A stretch of 64,000 nt of DNA from an uncultured Eubacteriales bacterium. GTDB taxonomy: Bacteria; Bacillota; Clostridia; Christensenellales; Aristaeellaceae. Positions 41,169-49,684 of this stretch are shown here, one piece after another. The DNA is taken from positions 164,582-228,581 of the forward strand of contig CADBKQ010000001.1 of NCBI GenBank assembly GCA_902795275.1. Direction: 5' to 3'. How positions within the stretch are numbered: the stretch's first letter is position 1; each line of letters starts with the position of its first letter. Below the pieces are notes generated by a model. That model was not told the DNA's origin. It worked only from the letters and a program-made list of their open reading frames with translations, and ran no database searches. Both the position numbers and the translations under genes were made by a program.

Positions 41169-41744
41169 ATGGGCAAGCAATTCATCGTGGAAACCTCCGC
41201 GCGTCACGTGCACGTCACCCAGGAAGCCCTGGAAATCCTGTTTGGCAAGGGCTATGAGCTCCATCCCAAGAAGTACCTCAGCCAGCCCGGCCAGTTCGCC
41301 AGCGAAGAGCGTGTGGACGTGGTGGGCCCCAAGAAGACCCTGTCCCGCGTGAGCATCCTGGGCCCCGTGCGCCCCGAAACCCAGATCGAGCTGTCCCTGA
41401 CCGACGCCCGCTCCATCGGCTGCACCGCGCCCGTCCGTGAGTCCGGCGATATCGCGGGCTCCGGCTCCTGCAAGCTGGTCGGCCCCTGCGGCGAAGTGGA
41501 CTGCCCCATCGGCGTGATCGCCGCCAAGCGCCACATCCATATGACCCCTGAAGACGCTAAGGAATTCGGCATGCAGGACAAGCAGATCGTGTCCGTCAAG
41601 GTCGACACCGAAGGCCGCTCCCTGATCTTCGGCGACGTGGTGGTGCGCGTCAGCCCCAAGTACGCCCTGGCCATGCATATCGATACCGACGAATCCAACG
41701 CGGCCGGCTGCGGCGGCAACGTGATGGGCGAAATCGTGGAATAA
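41169..41744 (+). CDS. pduL: PduL-type phosphotransacylase (phosphate propanoyl/acetyltransferase)
   Basis: The 191-residue protein has the two PduL half-domains, each with a zinc-binding histidine motif: SARHVHVTQEAL (about 10-21) and AKRHIHMTPEDA (about 119-130). SRVSILGPVRPETQIELS lies between them. PduL converts acyl-CoA and phosphate to acyl-phosphate and CoA. There are no microcompartment shell genes or N-terminal encapsulation peptide, so this is likely a cytosolic phosphotransacetylase working with an acetate kinase outside the window. Strong promoter, GAAGGTAG site and terminator show a single-gene, well-expressed unit. Confidence 0.93.
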   Translation: MGKQFIVETSARHVHVTQEALEILFGKGYELHPKKYLSQPGQFASEERVDVVGPKKTLSRVSILGPVRPETQIELSLTDARSIGCTAPVRESGDIAGSGSCKLVGPCGEVDCPIGVIAAKRHIHMTPEDAKEFGMQDKQIVSVKVDTEGRSLIFGDVVVRVSPKYALAMHIDTDESNAAGCGGNVMGEIVE

Positions 41745-41760
41745 TCCGCTTAACAGTTAA

Positions 41761-41799
41761 AACACCGGCAGCGTAAAAACTGCCGGTGTTCTTTTGCTT
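41761..41799 (+). terminator. Intrinsic terminator after pduL
   Basis: AACACCGGCAG (41761-41771) pairs with CTGCCGGTGTT (41780-41790), followed by CTTTTGCTTT. Confidence 0.85.
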
Positions 41800-41834
41800 T
41801 TCTGTATGGCTCTTCACATCTACCCGCCGCGCGA

Positions 41835-43070
41835 TCAGTTCACGCTGACATAGGAGAGCAGGTCGAGAATTTCGGTACCGGTGATGGAAGCGTCGCCGGA
41901 CAGCGGCGCGTAAACATCCACCAGATAGAGGGCGTCTTCGCCCCTGGCCAGCACCTTGTAATTGATTCCGGCCACCACCTGGGTACCCAGCAGAGCGATG
42001 GGGGAAAGGCTTTGATCGGCGGCTTTCACGGCCTGATCGAAGGCGGCCTGGGCTTCCTCTGGTAGCGCCGCGCCGCTTTCGGATTCGTTCAGCGACCAGC
42101 CTCCGGCCAGTCCGGCGGGCAGGGGCTTGTCCGTGGTGAGCAGGCTATACAGCGCCAGCACATGGGCGTTGAGCACCTGCACTTCCCCGTTCAGGCCGCT
42201 GAACACCGTCACGATGATCCACTCCCGGTCGCCGTCCTTTTCGCGGCAGAGGAAAGCGGAATTGGCGCCTGCCACCACCTGGGTGGCCAGCACGGCGGCA
42301 GGTTCATAGTCCATGCCGGTGGCGGCTTTTACCTGGTCGAAGATTTTCTGCTCGTCCTCGGTGAGGCAGGTCGGGAGGGGTTCTTCGTTCACGGCCCAGC
42401 CGCCCGCAAGCATGGGCGGATTCTCCGCGGGCGCTTGCGCTTCGGCGCTCTCTTCCGCCGGTTCCTCGGGCAGTTCTTCTTCGGGCTCCGCTTCTTCTTC
42501 CTCTTCTTCTTCGCCGGGGATCGGCTCGGCGGGCGTGAAGGTCAGGGTCGCCAGGAAATCCATGGCGGTCTGGGCCTGCTTCTCATCCATGGCGGACACA
42601 ACTTCCTCCACAGGCGACAGGGAAATCTGAATCAGGCAGCCGTACATCACGGTTTCAACGGACGCGAAACGGTTCTTCTTCGCCGCCTTGTCGGCGAGGA
42701 ACAGATACTTTTCCCCGTTCTTTTCCTTCACCGTCACTTTCAGGCCCTCTTCCTCATAGGAAGCGACCAGCGCGTTCATTGCGTCGGCGTCCAGCGCGGC
42801 CAGGCTGTCCGTCTCCGCGTATTCCTTTTCCATGGCGATCACGAACAGGTAGCTGGCCCGCTTCGGGTTGTCGTTGGCGAGCATGCCTTCCACGGACTGC
42901 TTGTCCGGCTGCTTGTGGAACACCGTAAACTGTTTGGGTGTCTGGCAGGCGATGGCGTAGGCAACCTTCGCGTTTCCAACCGTTCCCAGCTCCACGTCTC
43001 CTTCTTCGGCAAACGCGCACATGCCGCCCAGCATCGCCAGGCACAGCAGCAGCGCAGCAATTCTTTTCAT
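41835..43070 (-). CDS. Secreted protein with two C-terminal cystatin-like repeats
   Basis: The 411-residue product starts with a signal peptide (MKRIAALLLCLAMLGGMCAF, cleavage near FAE). An alpha/beta N-terminal domain of unknown family spans about 25-185. An acidic linker (about 190-220) has runs of Glu and Pro. Two repeats then follow, at about 232-318 and about 322-411. Each begins AGGW-(A/S)-(V/L)-NE, has an Ala/Phe/Asp-rich helix (KIFDQV, AAFDQAV) and the cystatin signature TQVVAG followed by a beta strand, then a second hairpin. The QxVxG loop and leading Gly are the cystatin/stefin protease-binding elements. Similar domains are widespread in gut Firmicutes without an assigned role. ATG 43070 follows ACGAGGAGG; its promoter is at 43122-43150. 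Confidence 0.75.
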   Translation of the reverse strand: MKRIAALLLCLAMLGGMCAFAEEGDVELGTVGNAKVAYAIACQTPKQFTVFHKQPDKQSVEGMLANDNPKRASYLFVIAMEKEYAETDSLAALDADAMNALVASYEEEGLKVTVKEKNGEKYLFLADKAAKKNRFASVETVMYGCLIQISLSPVEEVVSAMDEKQAQTAMDFLATLTFTPAEPIPGEEEEEEEAEPEEELPEEPAEESAEAQAPAENPPMLAGGWAVNEEPLPTCLTEDEQKIFDQVKAATGMDYEPAAVLATQVVAGANSAFLCREKDGDREWIIVTVFSGLNGEVQVLNAHVLALYSLLTTDKPLPAGLAGGWSLNESESGAALPEEAQAAFDQAVKAADQSLSPIALLGTQVVAGINYKVLARGEDALYLVDVYAPLSGDASITGTEILDLLSYVSVN

Positions 43071-43121
43071 GGATATACCTCCTCGTTTTTCCTTGCTGAC
43101 CACCCGCAAGGGCTTGTCTAT

Positions 43122-43150
43122 ATTATAAGTGGATGAAAAAAGTTCGTCAA
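43122..43150 (-). promoter_or_regulatory. Sigma-A promoter for the cystatin-like gene
   Basis: On the minus strand TTGACG (43150-43145), 17 bases and TATAAT (43127-43122). Confidence 0.85.
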
Positions 43151-43257
43151 GGGAAGGAACGCGCTGGAAATGTAAAATTTCGCGGAGGGAGTTTGACATG
43201 CTGTCAAAACAGCAACACAAAAACACGCAATTTACAATTTTCTTTCGACCCATAGAA

Positions 43258-43286
43258 TTGACAATCCCGCCCGTTTGGATTATCAT
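43258..43286 (+). promoter_or_regulatory. Sigma-A promoter for the SdrD-like gene
   Basis: A perfect TTGACA (43258-43263), 17 bases and TATCAT (43281-43286), 79 bases before the ATG. It is divergent from the cystatin-like promoter. Confidence 0.75.
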
Positions 43287-43365
43287 GGTACAGGTATACT
43301 TATATGTTCCCGGCGGGGAAAGCGCCCGGCGGGGATTGAAGCGATAGAAGATGGAGGCTCGGTTT

Positions 43366-46300
43366 ATGCGCGTAGTACCAAAGCGGGGATGGATGATTCT
43401 GATTGCGTGCCTGCTGCTGCTTTTATTGGGCGCTCACAGCGCGATGGCGGAAGGCCAGGTCAGCGGCGTGGTCTGGGTGGAAAAGAACGTTGACGGCACG
43501 CTGGAAAGCGGCGAAAACGGTTATGGCATGGGCGCGAAGATCACGCTGGAAAAGCGGTATCCCACCAGCGACAGCGACCAGTATATCAACAGAATGTCCG
43601 ACCAGAACGGCGCTTTTATGTTTCAGGGCCTTGCCGCGGGCGAGTACCGGATGCGCGTGGAGGTTTCGCCCGATTACCGCTTTACCGTACACGGCAAGGG
43701 CAGCGGCATCCTGCCGTCCCAGGGCTCGGTGGGCTATTCGCCTTTCTTCACCGTGCAGGACGGCCAAAGCCTGACGATGAACGTAGGCCTGACGAAAACG
43801 TACTGCGCTGTGTCGCTGCTGGCGTTTGTGGACGATAACGCCAACGGCGGACGGCTGCAGCAGGAGCCGACGGTTCAGGGCGTGCTGGCGGAATTGCTGT
43901 ACGAATACGCGGGGGAGACCTTCGTGATCGCCTCCACGTCCACTAATTACCAAGGGGAAGCCCTTATCCGCGACCTGTCTCCCGGCACGTATAAGGTGCG
44001 GGTGCGGCTGCCGGAGAACCTTGTGATCGGCCCCATCGGCCAGAAGATCAACACCTTCTACAACTGCTTCTATCCCAATGCCGACAATACCGGCGAATCC
44101 GCGTCCTTCACCCTCGCGGCCAAGGAAAGCGTGGGCATGGGCATCGGCCTGGTGCGCACGGGGTCGCTGATTGGCAAGGTGTGGTATGACGCCAATTTCA
44201 ACGGCCTGTGGGACGCCGGGGAAACGGGCCTGACCCAGGCGGTGATCACGCTGTATTCGCCGTCCCTGAACCTGAGCCGCACGGCCAGCCCCAACGAGCA
44301 GGGCGATTATGCGTTCCCAAGCCTCCAGTCCGGGGAATACCAGCTCAGCTTCCAGCTGCCGGAGGGCATGATCTTTACCTATCCCGGCGTGTCCATGATT
44401 TCCGAAACGGCCAGCCAGGCCGCCGTGGGCGTTTCCGTGTCGGTGGGCGTGACCGCCAATATCGGCAGCGTGGGCGCTATGCCCAGCGCGGGGCTGAACC
44501 TGTACTTCTATCAGGACGCCGGTCTGAACGGACACCCGGATGAGGACGACGCCCCGGTTTACGGCGCGCAGATCACCGCGTCCCAGGGCGGAAAGATCAT
44601 CGAAACCGTCTATACCGACGAAACGGGCAAGGCCGCGTTCCATATGCTGCGGGCGGGGGAAACCGTCCTGTCCGCTTCCCTGCCCGGCGGGCTCGTGTTC
44701 AGCCCCGATGAATCCGGGCTGTTCCGCGTGTCCGACGCCCGGAGCGCGGAGGAAACTACCGTGTATCTGGATGGCGGCCAGGGCGAAACCGTGTATTCCG
44801 CGGCGGTCACAACTCCCGCCGGCATCACGGGCTGCGTGTTCGAGGATGCCGAAAACACCGGGCTGTACCGGGAAGGCAGCGCCTTCGTGCCGGGCATCGC
44901 GGTGCAGGCCGTTGACGGCAACGGCGAAGTGGCGGGCCAGGCCGTGACGGATGCTTCCGGCGTATACACCCTTTCGTCCCTGCTGCCCGGAACTTACTCC
45001 CTGCGGTTTATCCTTTCCGACGATTATGTGGCCTCGTCCGCGCCTGCGTCGCCCGAAGGCATGTACAGCCATATCACCTTCCAGATGCCGGAATACGGCC
45101 AGACGGATTCCTTCACCCTGTCTCCCGGCCAATGGCTGTCCGGCGTGGATGGCGGCGTGTTCCGGGCCGGGCGCGTGGACGGCTATGTGGTGATCGACGA
45201 GGAATACGCGCCCGCGGGTACCGGCCTTTCCGGCATGAACGTGGTGCTGCTCAACGAAAACGGCCAGCCCGCTTCCGCGTACAGCTACGGCACCACCGAC
45301 CAAAACGGCTACTTCTTCATCAAGGGCGTGCTGCCCGGCACCTACACCGTCAACTATATGATGCCGGAGCATGGCCAGTTCATTTCTCCCCGCACCACGG
45401 AAAAGCAGTGGGTTTCCCCGCCGTTTACCGTGGAAAGCGGCTCTGAAATCCACATGACCACGCTGTACGGGGTGTACAATTCCACCCTGTCCGGCAGGAT
45501 CGTATACGACGGCATCGGCACCGATGAGAATTTCAGCGTGCTGCTTTCCCTGTTCGGCCAGCGCACCCGGCAGACCTTCCAGATCCACGCCCAGCCGGAC
45601 GGCTCCTACGCTTTCAACAGCTTGAAGCCTGATACCTACGAGATGCAGGTGATGCTGCCGGACTACCTGGTGTTCGGCCAGATGGAAGGTTCGCCCATTG
45701 AAGCCACGGCCTCCTCCACCGCCTCCGCCATGATCACGTTTACCCTGGGCGAGCAAAAGACCGGCGCGGATATTCTGGCCGCCCTGCCGATCACCATCCG
45801 CGGCGCGGTGTATTACGACGACAACATGTCCGCCGAGATGGACGACGGCGAGTACGGCGCGGAGGGCCGCAGCGTTTCCCTGTGGCGCAACGGCGCGGAA
45901 GTCGCCTACGCAACCACCGACGAAAATGGCGCGTTCGCCATGGAACACCTGATTCCCGCGGACTATGAGCTGCGCATCGGTATGGACGACAACGAAGTGC
46001 TGGTCAGCGTTCCCGGCGCGCGGCAGCAGGAAGAAGGCTGGGCGGTGCCCCTCAGCGCCCGGGGCGATACCGAACTATCGCTGCCCATGATGCGGTATTC
46101 TTCCGTTGCCGGGCAGGTGTGGAGCCTGGACGGCTCCATGGCCGGGGTGGACGGCTTGGCCGTTTCCCTGCTGGACGCGAACGGCGCGACCGTCGCTTCC
46201 GCCATGACCGACATGACCGGCGCATACTATTTCAACCGGCTGCTGCCCGGCGAATACACCCTTTCCGCCACCCTGCCCATGGGCCACCTGTTCGCCAGGG

Positions 46301-46845
46301 CGCAGGACACCGACAAGCGCGAAAGCTACATCCAGGGCAATCCCGACGGCTCGCCCCGGCCCGTTCCCTTCACCCTGCCCATGGGCGAGGAGCTTTCCGG
46401 CGTGGACATCGGCATGGGCGCCATGGGCGAAATCGGCGACCGGGCCTGGCTGGATGAAAACGGCAACGGCATGCAGGACGTGGGCGAGCCTTATATGCCC
46501 GGCATCAAGATCGAGCTGTACCAGCACGGCGAAAAGATCACCGAGACCGTGACCAACGAGTACGGCAAGTACATGATTTCCGACATTTACCCCGGCGAAT
46601 ACGAAATGCGCGTGACCATGCATCCCGAGCTGAAAGCCACCAAGCAGCAGAAGAAATTCCCGCTGGTGGCCAGTATCCTGCCCGAAGACAAGGGAACCAC
46701 CGTCACCGTGCCTTCCGTGATCGTTCCCAGCGGCGGGCGCAACCTGCACTGCGACCTGGGCTTCCAGCTGCGCAAAAAGGGCGTGTATCCCGACGCCATG
46801 AACGGAATTCCCGTGAAGGACTGGCGGCCCTACTCCGAACGGTAA
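43366..46845 (+). CDS. Large secreted SdrD_B/Cna-B-like repeat protein
   Basis: The 1159-residue protein has a signal peptide (about 1-31, RGWMILIACLLLLLLGAHSA) and then about ten to eleven beta-sandwich repeats of roughly 100 residues. The repeats share a start of G-x-V-(W/F/Y) with D-N/ENG, a central TDENGAFxF-like strand turn and an end of (L/P)PGEYxLxxxLP. Such SdrD_B/Cna-B units build rigid stalks in surface adhesins. No LPxTG sorting motif or C-terminal anchor helix is present; the protein ends GIPVKDWRPYSER, so it may be released or held non-covalently. ATG 43366 is chosen over an ATG 15 bases upstream because GGAGG lies 8 bases before it. The ComEA-like gene follows 6 bases later. Confidence 0.85.
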   Translation: MRVVPKRGWMILIACLLLLLLGAHSAMAEGQVSGVVWVEKNVDGTLESGENGYGMGAKITLEKRYPTSDSDQYINRMSDQNGAFMFQGLAAGEYRMRVEVSPDYRFTVHGKGSGILPSQGSVGYSPFFTVQDGQSLTMNVGLTKTYCAVSLLAFVDDNANGGRLQQEPTVQGVLAELLYEYAGETFVIASTSTNYQGEALIRDLSPGTYKVRVRLPENLVIGPIGQKINTFYNCFYPNADNTGESASFTLAAKESVGMGIGLVRTGSLIGKVWYDANFNGLWDAGETGLTQAVITLYSPSLNLSRTASPNEQGDYAFPSLQSGEYQLSFQLPEGMIFTYPGVSMISETASQAAVGVSVSVGVTANIGSVGAMPSAGLNLYFYQDAGLNGHPDEDDAPVYGAQITASQGGKIIETVYTDETGKAAFHMLRAGETVLSASLPGGLVFSPDESGLFRVSDARSAEETTVYLDGGQGETVYSAAVTTPAGITGCVFEDAENTGLYREGSAFVPGIAVQAVDGNGEVAGQAVTDASGVYTLSSLLPGTYSLRFILSDDYVASSAPASPEGMYSHITFQMPEYGQTDSFTLSPGQWLSGVDGGVFRAGRVDGYVVIDEEYAPAGTGLSGMNVVLLNENGQPASAYSYGTTDQNGYFFIKGVLPGTYTVNYMMPEHGQFISPRTTEKQWVSPPFTVESGSEIHMTTLYGVYNSTLSGRIVYDGIGTDENFSVLLSLFGQRTRQTFQIHAQPDGSYAFNSLKPDTYEMQVMLPDYLVFGQMEGSPIEATASSTASAMITFTLGEQKTGADILAALPITIRGAVYYDDNMSAEMDDGEYGAEGRSVSLWRNGAEVAYATTDENGAFAMEHLIPADYELRIGMDDNEVLVSVPGARQQEEGWAVPLSARGDTELSLPMMRYSSVAGQVWSLDGSMAGVDGLAVSLLDANGATVASAMTDMTGAYYFNRLLPGEYTLSATLPMGHLFARAQDTDKRESYIQGNPDGSPRPVPFTLPMGEELSGVDIGMGAMGEIGDRAWLDENGNGMQDVGEPYMPGIKIELYQHGEKITETVTNEYGKYMISDIYPGEYEMRVTMHPELKATKQQKKFPLVASILPEDKGTTVTVPSVIVPSGGRNLHCDLGFQLRKKGVYPDAMNGIPVKDWRPYSER

Positions 46846-46851
46846 GCAGGG

Positions 46852-47295
46852 ATGGAGCCGCGCCGCTTCACAACCGAAAAAGACAAGGCGCGCCGTAAAG
46901 CTGCGGCGCGCCTTGCCGTGGTTTTGGCGTTTTTGGTGTGCGCGGGAATCCTGCTGTTCGAGGCGGTGGAATACGCGCTCTCCTTCCGGCGGGAGAGCGT
47001 TTCGTTTGCAGCCGCGGCGGGAGAAACAGACCGCGTTCTTGCCGATGCGCCCGACGGGAAAATAAATATCAACCTGGCCTCAGCCGACGATTTGCAGGCC
47101 ATTCCCGGCGTGGGCCCCAAGCTGTCCCAGCGTATTCTGGCGTTCCGGGAGGAGCAGGGCGGCTTTTGCTTCCTGGAGGAAGTGAAGGACGTGAACGGCA
47201 TCGGGGAAAAGCGGTTTGGGCAGATCAAAGAATTGTTCTTCTGCCCGCTGCCGACGCCTCAGCCCATGGCCGCGCCGATTCCGGCCAGCTTCTGA
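46852..47295 (+). CDS. ComEA-like helix-hairpin-helix DNA-binding protein
   Basis: The 147-residue protein has a basic cytosolic start, a membrane helix at about 22-40 (LAVVLAFLVCAGILLFEAVEY) and a C-terminal pair of helix-hairpin-helix motifs, KININLASADDLQAIPGVGPKLSQRI (about 70-95) and VKDVNGIGEKRFGQIKELF. This is the membrane-anchored ComEA layout: DNA capture outside the cell during transformation. The full channel protein ComEC is encoded at 50.7-53.0 kb, so the pair may act together though unlinked. It follows the SdrD-like gene closely. Its last 37 bases overlap the 3' end of the NUDIX gene on the other strand. Confidence 0.85.
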   Translation: MEPRRFTTEKDKARRKAAARLAVVLAFLVCAGILLFEAVEYALSFRRESVSFAAAAGETDRVLADAPDGKININLASADDLQAIPGVGPKLSQRILAFREEQGGFCFLEEVKDVNGIGEKRFGQIKELFFCPLPTPQPMAAPIPASF

Positions 47296-47837
47296 TTCAG
47301 CTTGCCATACACCCGCGCCACCATCCAGGGCTCGGAACAGTTTTTGAGCGCGTCCTCCAGCGTGAACCAGCGTACCGCGGCGTTTTCGTCGGCCTTGGCG
47401 CGGATGGCTTCGTGCTCGTCGGCAGACAGCAGGTAGGTCACGTTCAGATGCAGGTGGCTGGGGATATACCGCCCCCGCTTTTCATGGCCGTCCACGGTGA
47501 GGGTTTCGACAGAGAAGATGCCCTCTGTGACCGGCGCGGCGTGGATGCCCGTTTCCTCCCGAGCCTCCCGCAGCGCCACGGCCAGCAGATCCCTGTCCCC
47601 GTCGGCGTGGCCGCCCGTCCAGGCCCAGGCGTGATAGATGTTGTGGTACGCCATCAGCACCTTCGTGCACTCCCGGTTCACGATCCAGGAGGAGGCGGTA
47701 AAGTGCATGATCTCGTTTTCCCGGGTGAACGGGTCGGGAGAGGCGGACAGCGCGGAGAGCATGATCTCCCTGTCCCGGGCCTCCTGCTCGTTCCATGGGC
47801 GGAATTCCTTCAGGGCTTTCGCTAAGTCGTAGGGCAT
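47259..47837 (-). CDS. NUDIX hydrolase
   Basis: The 192-residue protein carries a Nudix box, GGHADGDRDLLAVALREAREETGI (about 74-97 as a whole), with the REAREETG metal-binding core. The preceding SWIVNRECTKVLMAYHNIYHAWAW and the later YIPSHLHLNVTYLLSA match Nudix proteins often annotated as ADP-ribose or nucleotide-sugar pyrophosphatases. The actual substrate is unknown. It runs convergently into the ComEA-like gene and starts next to a repeat-rich stretch. Confidence 0.88.
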   Translation of the reverse strand: MPYDLAKALKEFRPWNEQEARDREIMLSALSASPDPFTRENEIMHFTASSWIVNRECTKVLMAYHNIYHAWAWTGGHADGDRDLLAVALREAREETGIHAAPVTEGIFSVETLTVDGHEKRGRYIPSHLHLNVTYLLSADEHEAIRAKADENAAVRWFTLEDALKNCSEPWMVARVYGKLNQKLAGIGAAMG

Positions 47838-47855
47838 GGCTGGTACCTTCTTGTA

Positions 47856-47990
47856 GGGATTAGGGGTTAGGGATTAGGGAATAGGGAATAGGGATTAGGG
47901 ATTAGGGATTAGGCAATTGGTATTAGGGATTGGGGATAAAATTTCAGGTGCCGCCCCTAATCCCTATTCCCTAATCCCTTTTCCTCCATT
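47856..47990. repeat. TAATCCC-type repeat element with inverted arms
   Basis: About ten tandem GGGATTA/GGGAATA units (47856-47915) face CCTAATCCCTATTCCCTAAT (about 47966-47985) around a short core containing AAATTTCAGGTGCCGC. It lies between the NUDIX and Noc-like genes. Confidence 0.75.
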
Positions 47991-48006
47991 ATACCATCCT
48001 CCCAAT

Positions 48007-48038
48007 AAATCCGCAAGCTCAGGGTCGCTTGCGGATTT
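48007..48038 (-). terminator. Terminator overlapping the 3' end of the Noc-like gene
   Basis: AAATCCGCAAGC (48007-48018) and GCTTGCGGATTT (48027-48038) form a 12-bp perfect stem. The right arm encodes the last codons (KIRKR) and the stop lies in the loop; ATTTATT follows on the minus strand. Confidence 0.8.
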
Positions 48039-48816
48039 TGATATTCAGCGTCACCCAGGCGTCGTCCTCCAGCACGCTGGTGCGGGCGTCGATGCCGGAT
48101 TCCCGCATCTGGCTGAGGATGCCGTAAATCGCGTTCACGTAAAGCCGCGGGTCCCAGACCATGGAAATGATTTTGCGCTGGGGCAGCATGCCGCCGCGGC
48201 TCATTTCCTTTTCTGCCAGCGCTTCCGTTTCGCGGGGAGACAGGCGCAGCCTTGCGGCGCGGCGGGCAAGGCTCAGCTGCGCTTCCGCGTCCGGCAGCGG
48301 CAGCAGCGCCCGGGCGTGGCGTTCGCTCAGGCCGCTTTCCCGGATGAACGCCCGCGTTTTTTCATCCAGCCCCAGCAGCGCCGTTTTCCTTTCCACCCAC
48401 TCCGGGCTTTCGCCCATTTGCCGGGCGATGGCGTCAGAGGCCATGCCGCCCGCGCGCAGCACGGCGCAGGCCTCGGCCAGATCGAAATAATGCAGCGGCT
48501 GCTGCCCGGTGTTTTCCAGCAGCGAATACAGCGCCGCGTCCTTCTCCGCGGCCTGCAAAATGAAGGCGTCGATATAGGAAAAGCCCAGCATCAGGCAGGC
48601 CCGGAAGCGGCGCTCTCCCAGCACGATTTCGTAGCCGTCGCCGACCGGGCGGACCGTGACAGGCTGCAACAGCCCGTGCCGCCGGATGGACGCGGCCAGG
48701 CCCAGCAGGCCGTCGTCTTCGTCGCTTCGTTTCGCATAAGGCCGGGAGTGGATTTGCGACAAAGGCACATAATACACCGCCCGGTAGCTTGGCTGTATTT
48801 CCCGCAAAACGCTCAT
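48019..48816 (-). CDS. ParB/Spo0J-family protein, probably Noc-like
   Basis: The 265-residue protein has the ParB N-terminal CTP-binding domain with LAASIRRHGLLQPVTVRP and GERRFRA (about 68-74), a helix-turn-helix region (about 130-155, MASDAIARQMGESPEWVERK) and a C-terminal dimer domain. In B. subtilis the gene next to rsmG (gidB) is noc, a nucleoid occlusion factor that also spreads on DNA with CTP. Adjacency to rsmG here favours Noc over Spo0J, and no soj/parA follows in this window. No parS or NBS site was identified by eye. GGAGGAACACGC precedes the ATG. Confidence 0.82.
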   Translation of the reverse strand: MSVLREIQPSYRAVYYVPLSQIHSRPYAKRSDEDDGLLGLAASIRRHGLLQPVTVRPVGDGYEIVLGERRFRACLMLGFSYIDAFILQAAEKDAALYSLLENTGQQPLHYFDLAEACAVLRAGGMASDAIARQMGESPEWVERKTALLGLDEKTRAFIRESGLSERHARALLPLPDAEAQLSLARRAARLRLSPRETEALAEKEMSRGGMLPQRKIISMVWDPRLYVNAIYGILSQMRESGIDARTSVLEDDAWVTLNIKIRKRP

Positions 48817-48883
48817 GCGTGTTCCTCCAAAAATGTCTGATTAAATCCGTAAAGTCCGCCGCACCTTGTTTGATTCTGGACAA

Positions 48884-48917
48884 ACAAAAATCCTCCTGCC
48901 TGAAAACGGGCGGAGGA
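48884..48917 (-). terminator. Terminator after rsmG
   Basis: TCCTCCTGCC (48891-48900) pairs with GGGCGGAGGA (48908-48917), with one mismatch. On the minus strand TTTTTGTTTG follows the stem. It separates the comEC-holA-rsmG unit from the Noc-like gene. Confidence 0.8.
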
Positions 48918-48967
48918 GGGGGAAAACGTAAGACAGGATACGGCACAAACCGGGAAAAGGCAAGCCG

Positions 48968-49684
48968 TTATTTGTCTTTTTTCAGGGGACGCTTGGCGGG
49001 AATGCCGTTTTTGCGGGGATACTGGGGAAGGGTTGTTTCCGTTTTGCGCACGGGAACCAGCAGATGGTTTTCTCCCTCCCAGGCCAGGGTGACGGGCGCT
49101 TCCACGCTTCCGCCCAGCTTCCGGGCGGCGGCGGCCCCATCCTCCATTTCGTCGCTGACGGCGGGGCCTTTCCAGCAAAGGGCATAGCCGCCGGGCTTCA
49201 CGAAGGGCAGCAGGTATTCGCACAGCACGTTCAGCGGCGCGACGGCCCGGGCCACGGCGCGGTCGTAAGCCTCCCGGTGGCCTGCCGCGCGGCCTGAAAC
49301 TTCCGCCCGATCCTGAATCACCGTCACGTTGGATAAGCCCAATTCATCGCACACCGCCCGCAAAAACTGGCAGCGCTTGCCCTGGGCTTCCAGCAGCGTT
49401 ACCCGGAAATCGGGCCGGGCGACGGCCAGCGCCAGGCCGGGAAAGCCCGCGCCGGTGCCCACGTCGATCAGCCGGACGCCCTGCGGGAAGTATTCCGCCC
49501 GCGTCAGGGGCAGCAGGGAATCCAGAAAATGCCGCCGGGCCATCTCCGCGTCGGGCACGCTGGTCAGATCCATGCGCGTGTTCCAGTCGGCCAGCATAGT
49601 CAGGTACACGTTCAGCGCGGCGACCCTGTCCGGCTCGACCGGCACGCCCGCCTGCCGCAGCAGCGCTTCCATTTCAGACGCCAT
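48968..49684 (-). CDS. rsmG: 16S rRNA (guanine-527-N7)-methyltransferase RsmG (GidB)
   Basis: The 238-residue enzyme has the RsmG start region (LNVYLTMLADWNTRMDLTS), HFLDSLLPL, the SAM loop LIDVGTGAGFPGLALAV (about 71-87), VTLLEAQGKRCQFL and DRAVARAVAPLNVL (about 138-151). It methylates G527 of 16S rRNA; loss gives low-level streptomycin resistance in other bacteria. Its start overlaps holA by 11 bases. In many Firmicutes rsmG is in the mnmE-mnmG-rsmG-noc order, but here only noc remains adjacent and holA/comEC precede it. Confidence 0.95.
   Translation of the reverse strand: MASEMEALLRQAGVPVEPDRVAALNVYLTMLADWNTRMDLTSVPDAEMARRHFLDSLLPLTRAEYFPQGVRLIDVGTGAGFPGLALAVARPDFRVTLLEAQGKRCQFLRAVCDELGLSNVTVIQDRAEVSGRAAGHREAYDRAVARAVAPLNVLCEYLLPFVKPGGYALCWKGPAVSDEMEDGAAAARKLGGSVEAPVTLAWEGENHLLVPVRKTETTLPQYPRKNGIPAKRPLKKDK

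Noticed and set aside
41169..41744. Part of a propanediol/ethanolamine microcompartment operon
   Set aside because: PduL stands alone with its own promoter and terminator; no shell or signature enzyme genes are near.
43423..45948. An 841-codon minus-strand frame opposite the SdrD-like gene
   Set aside because: Antisense shadow of a repeat gene; no signal, motif or start context.
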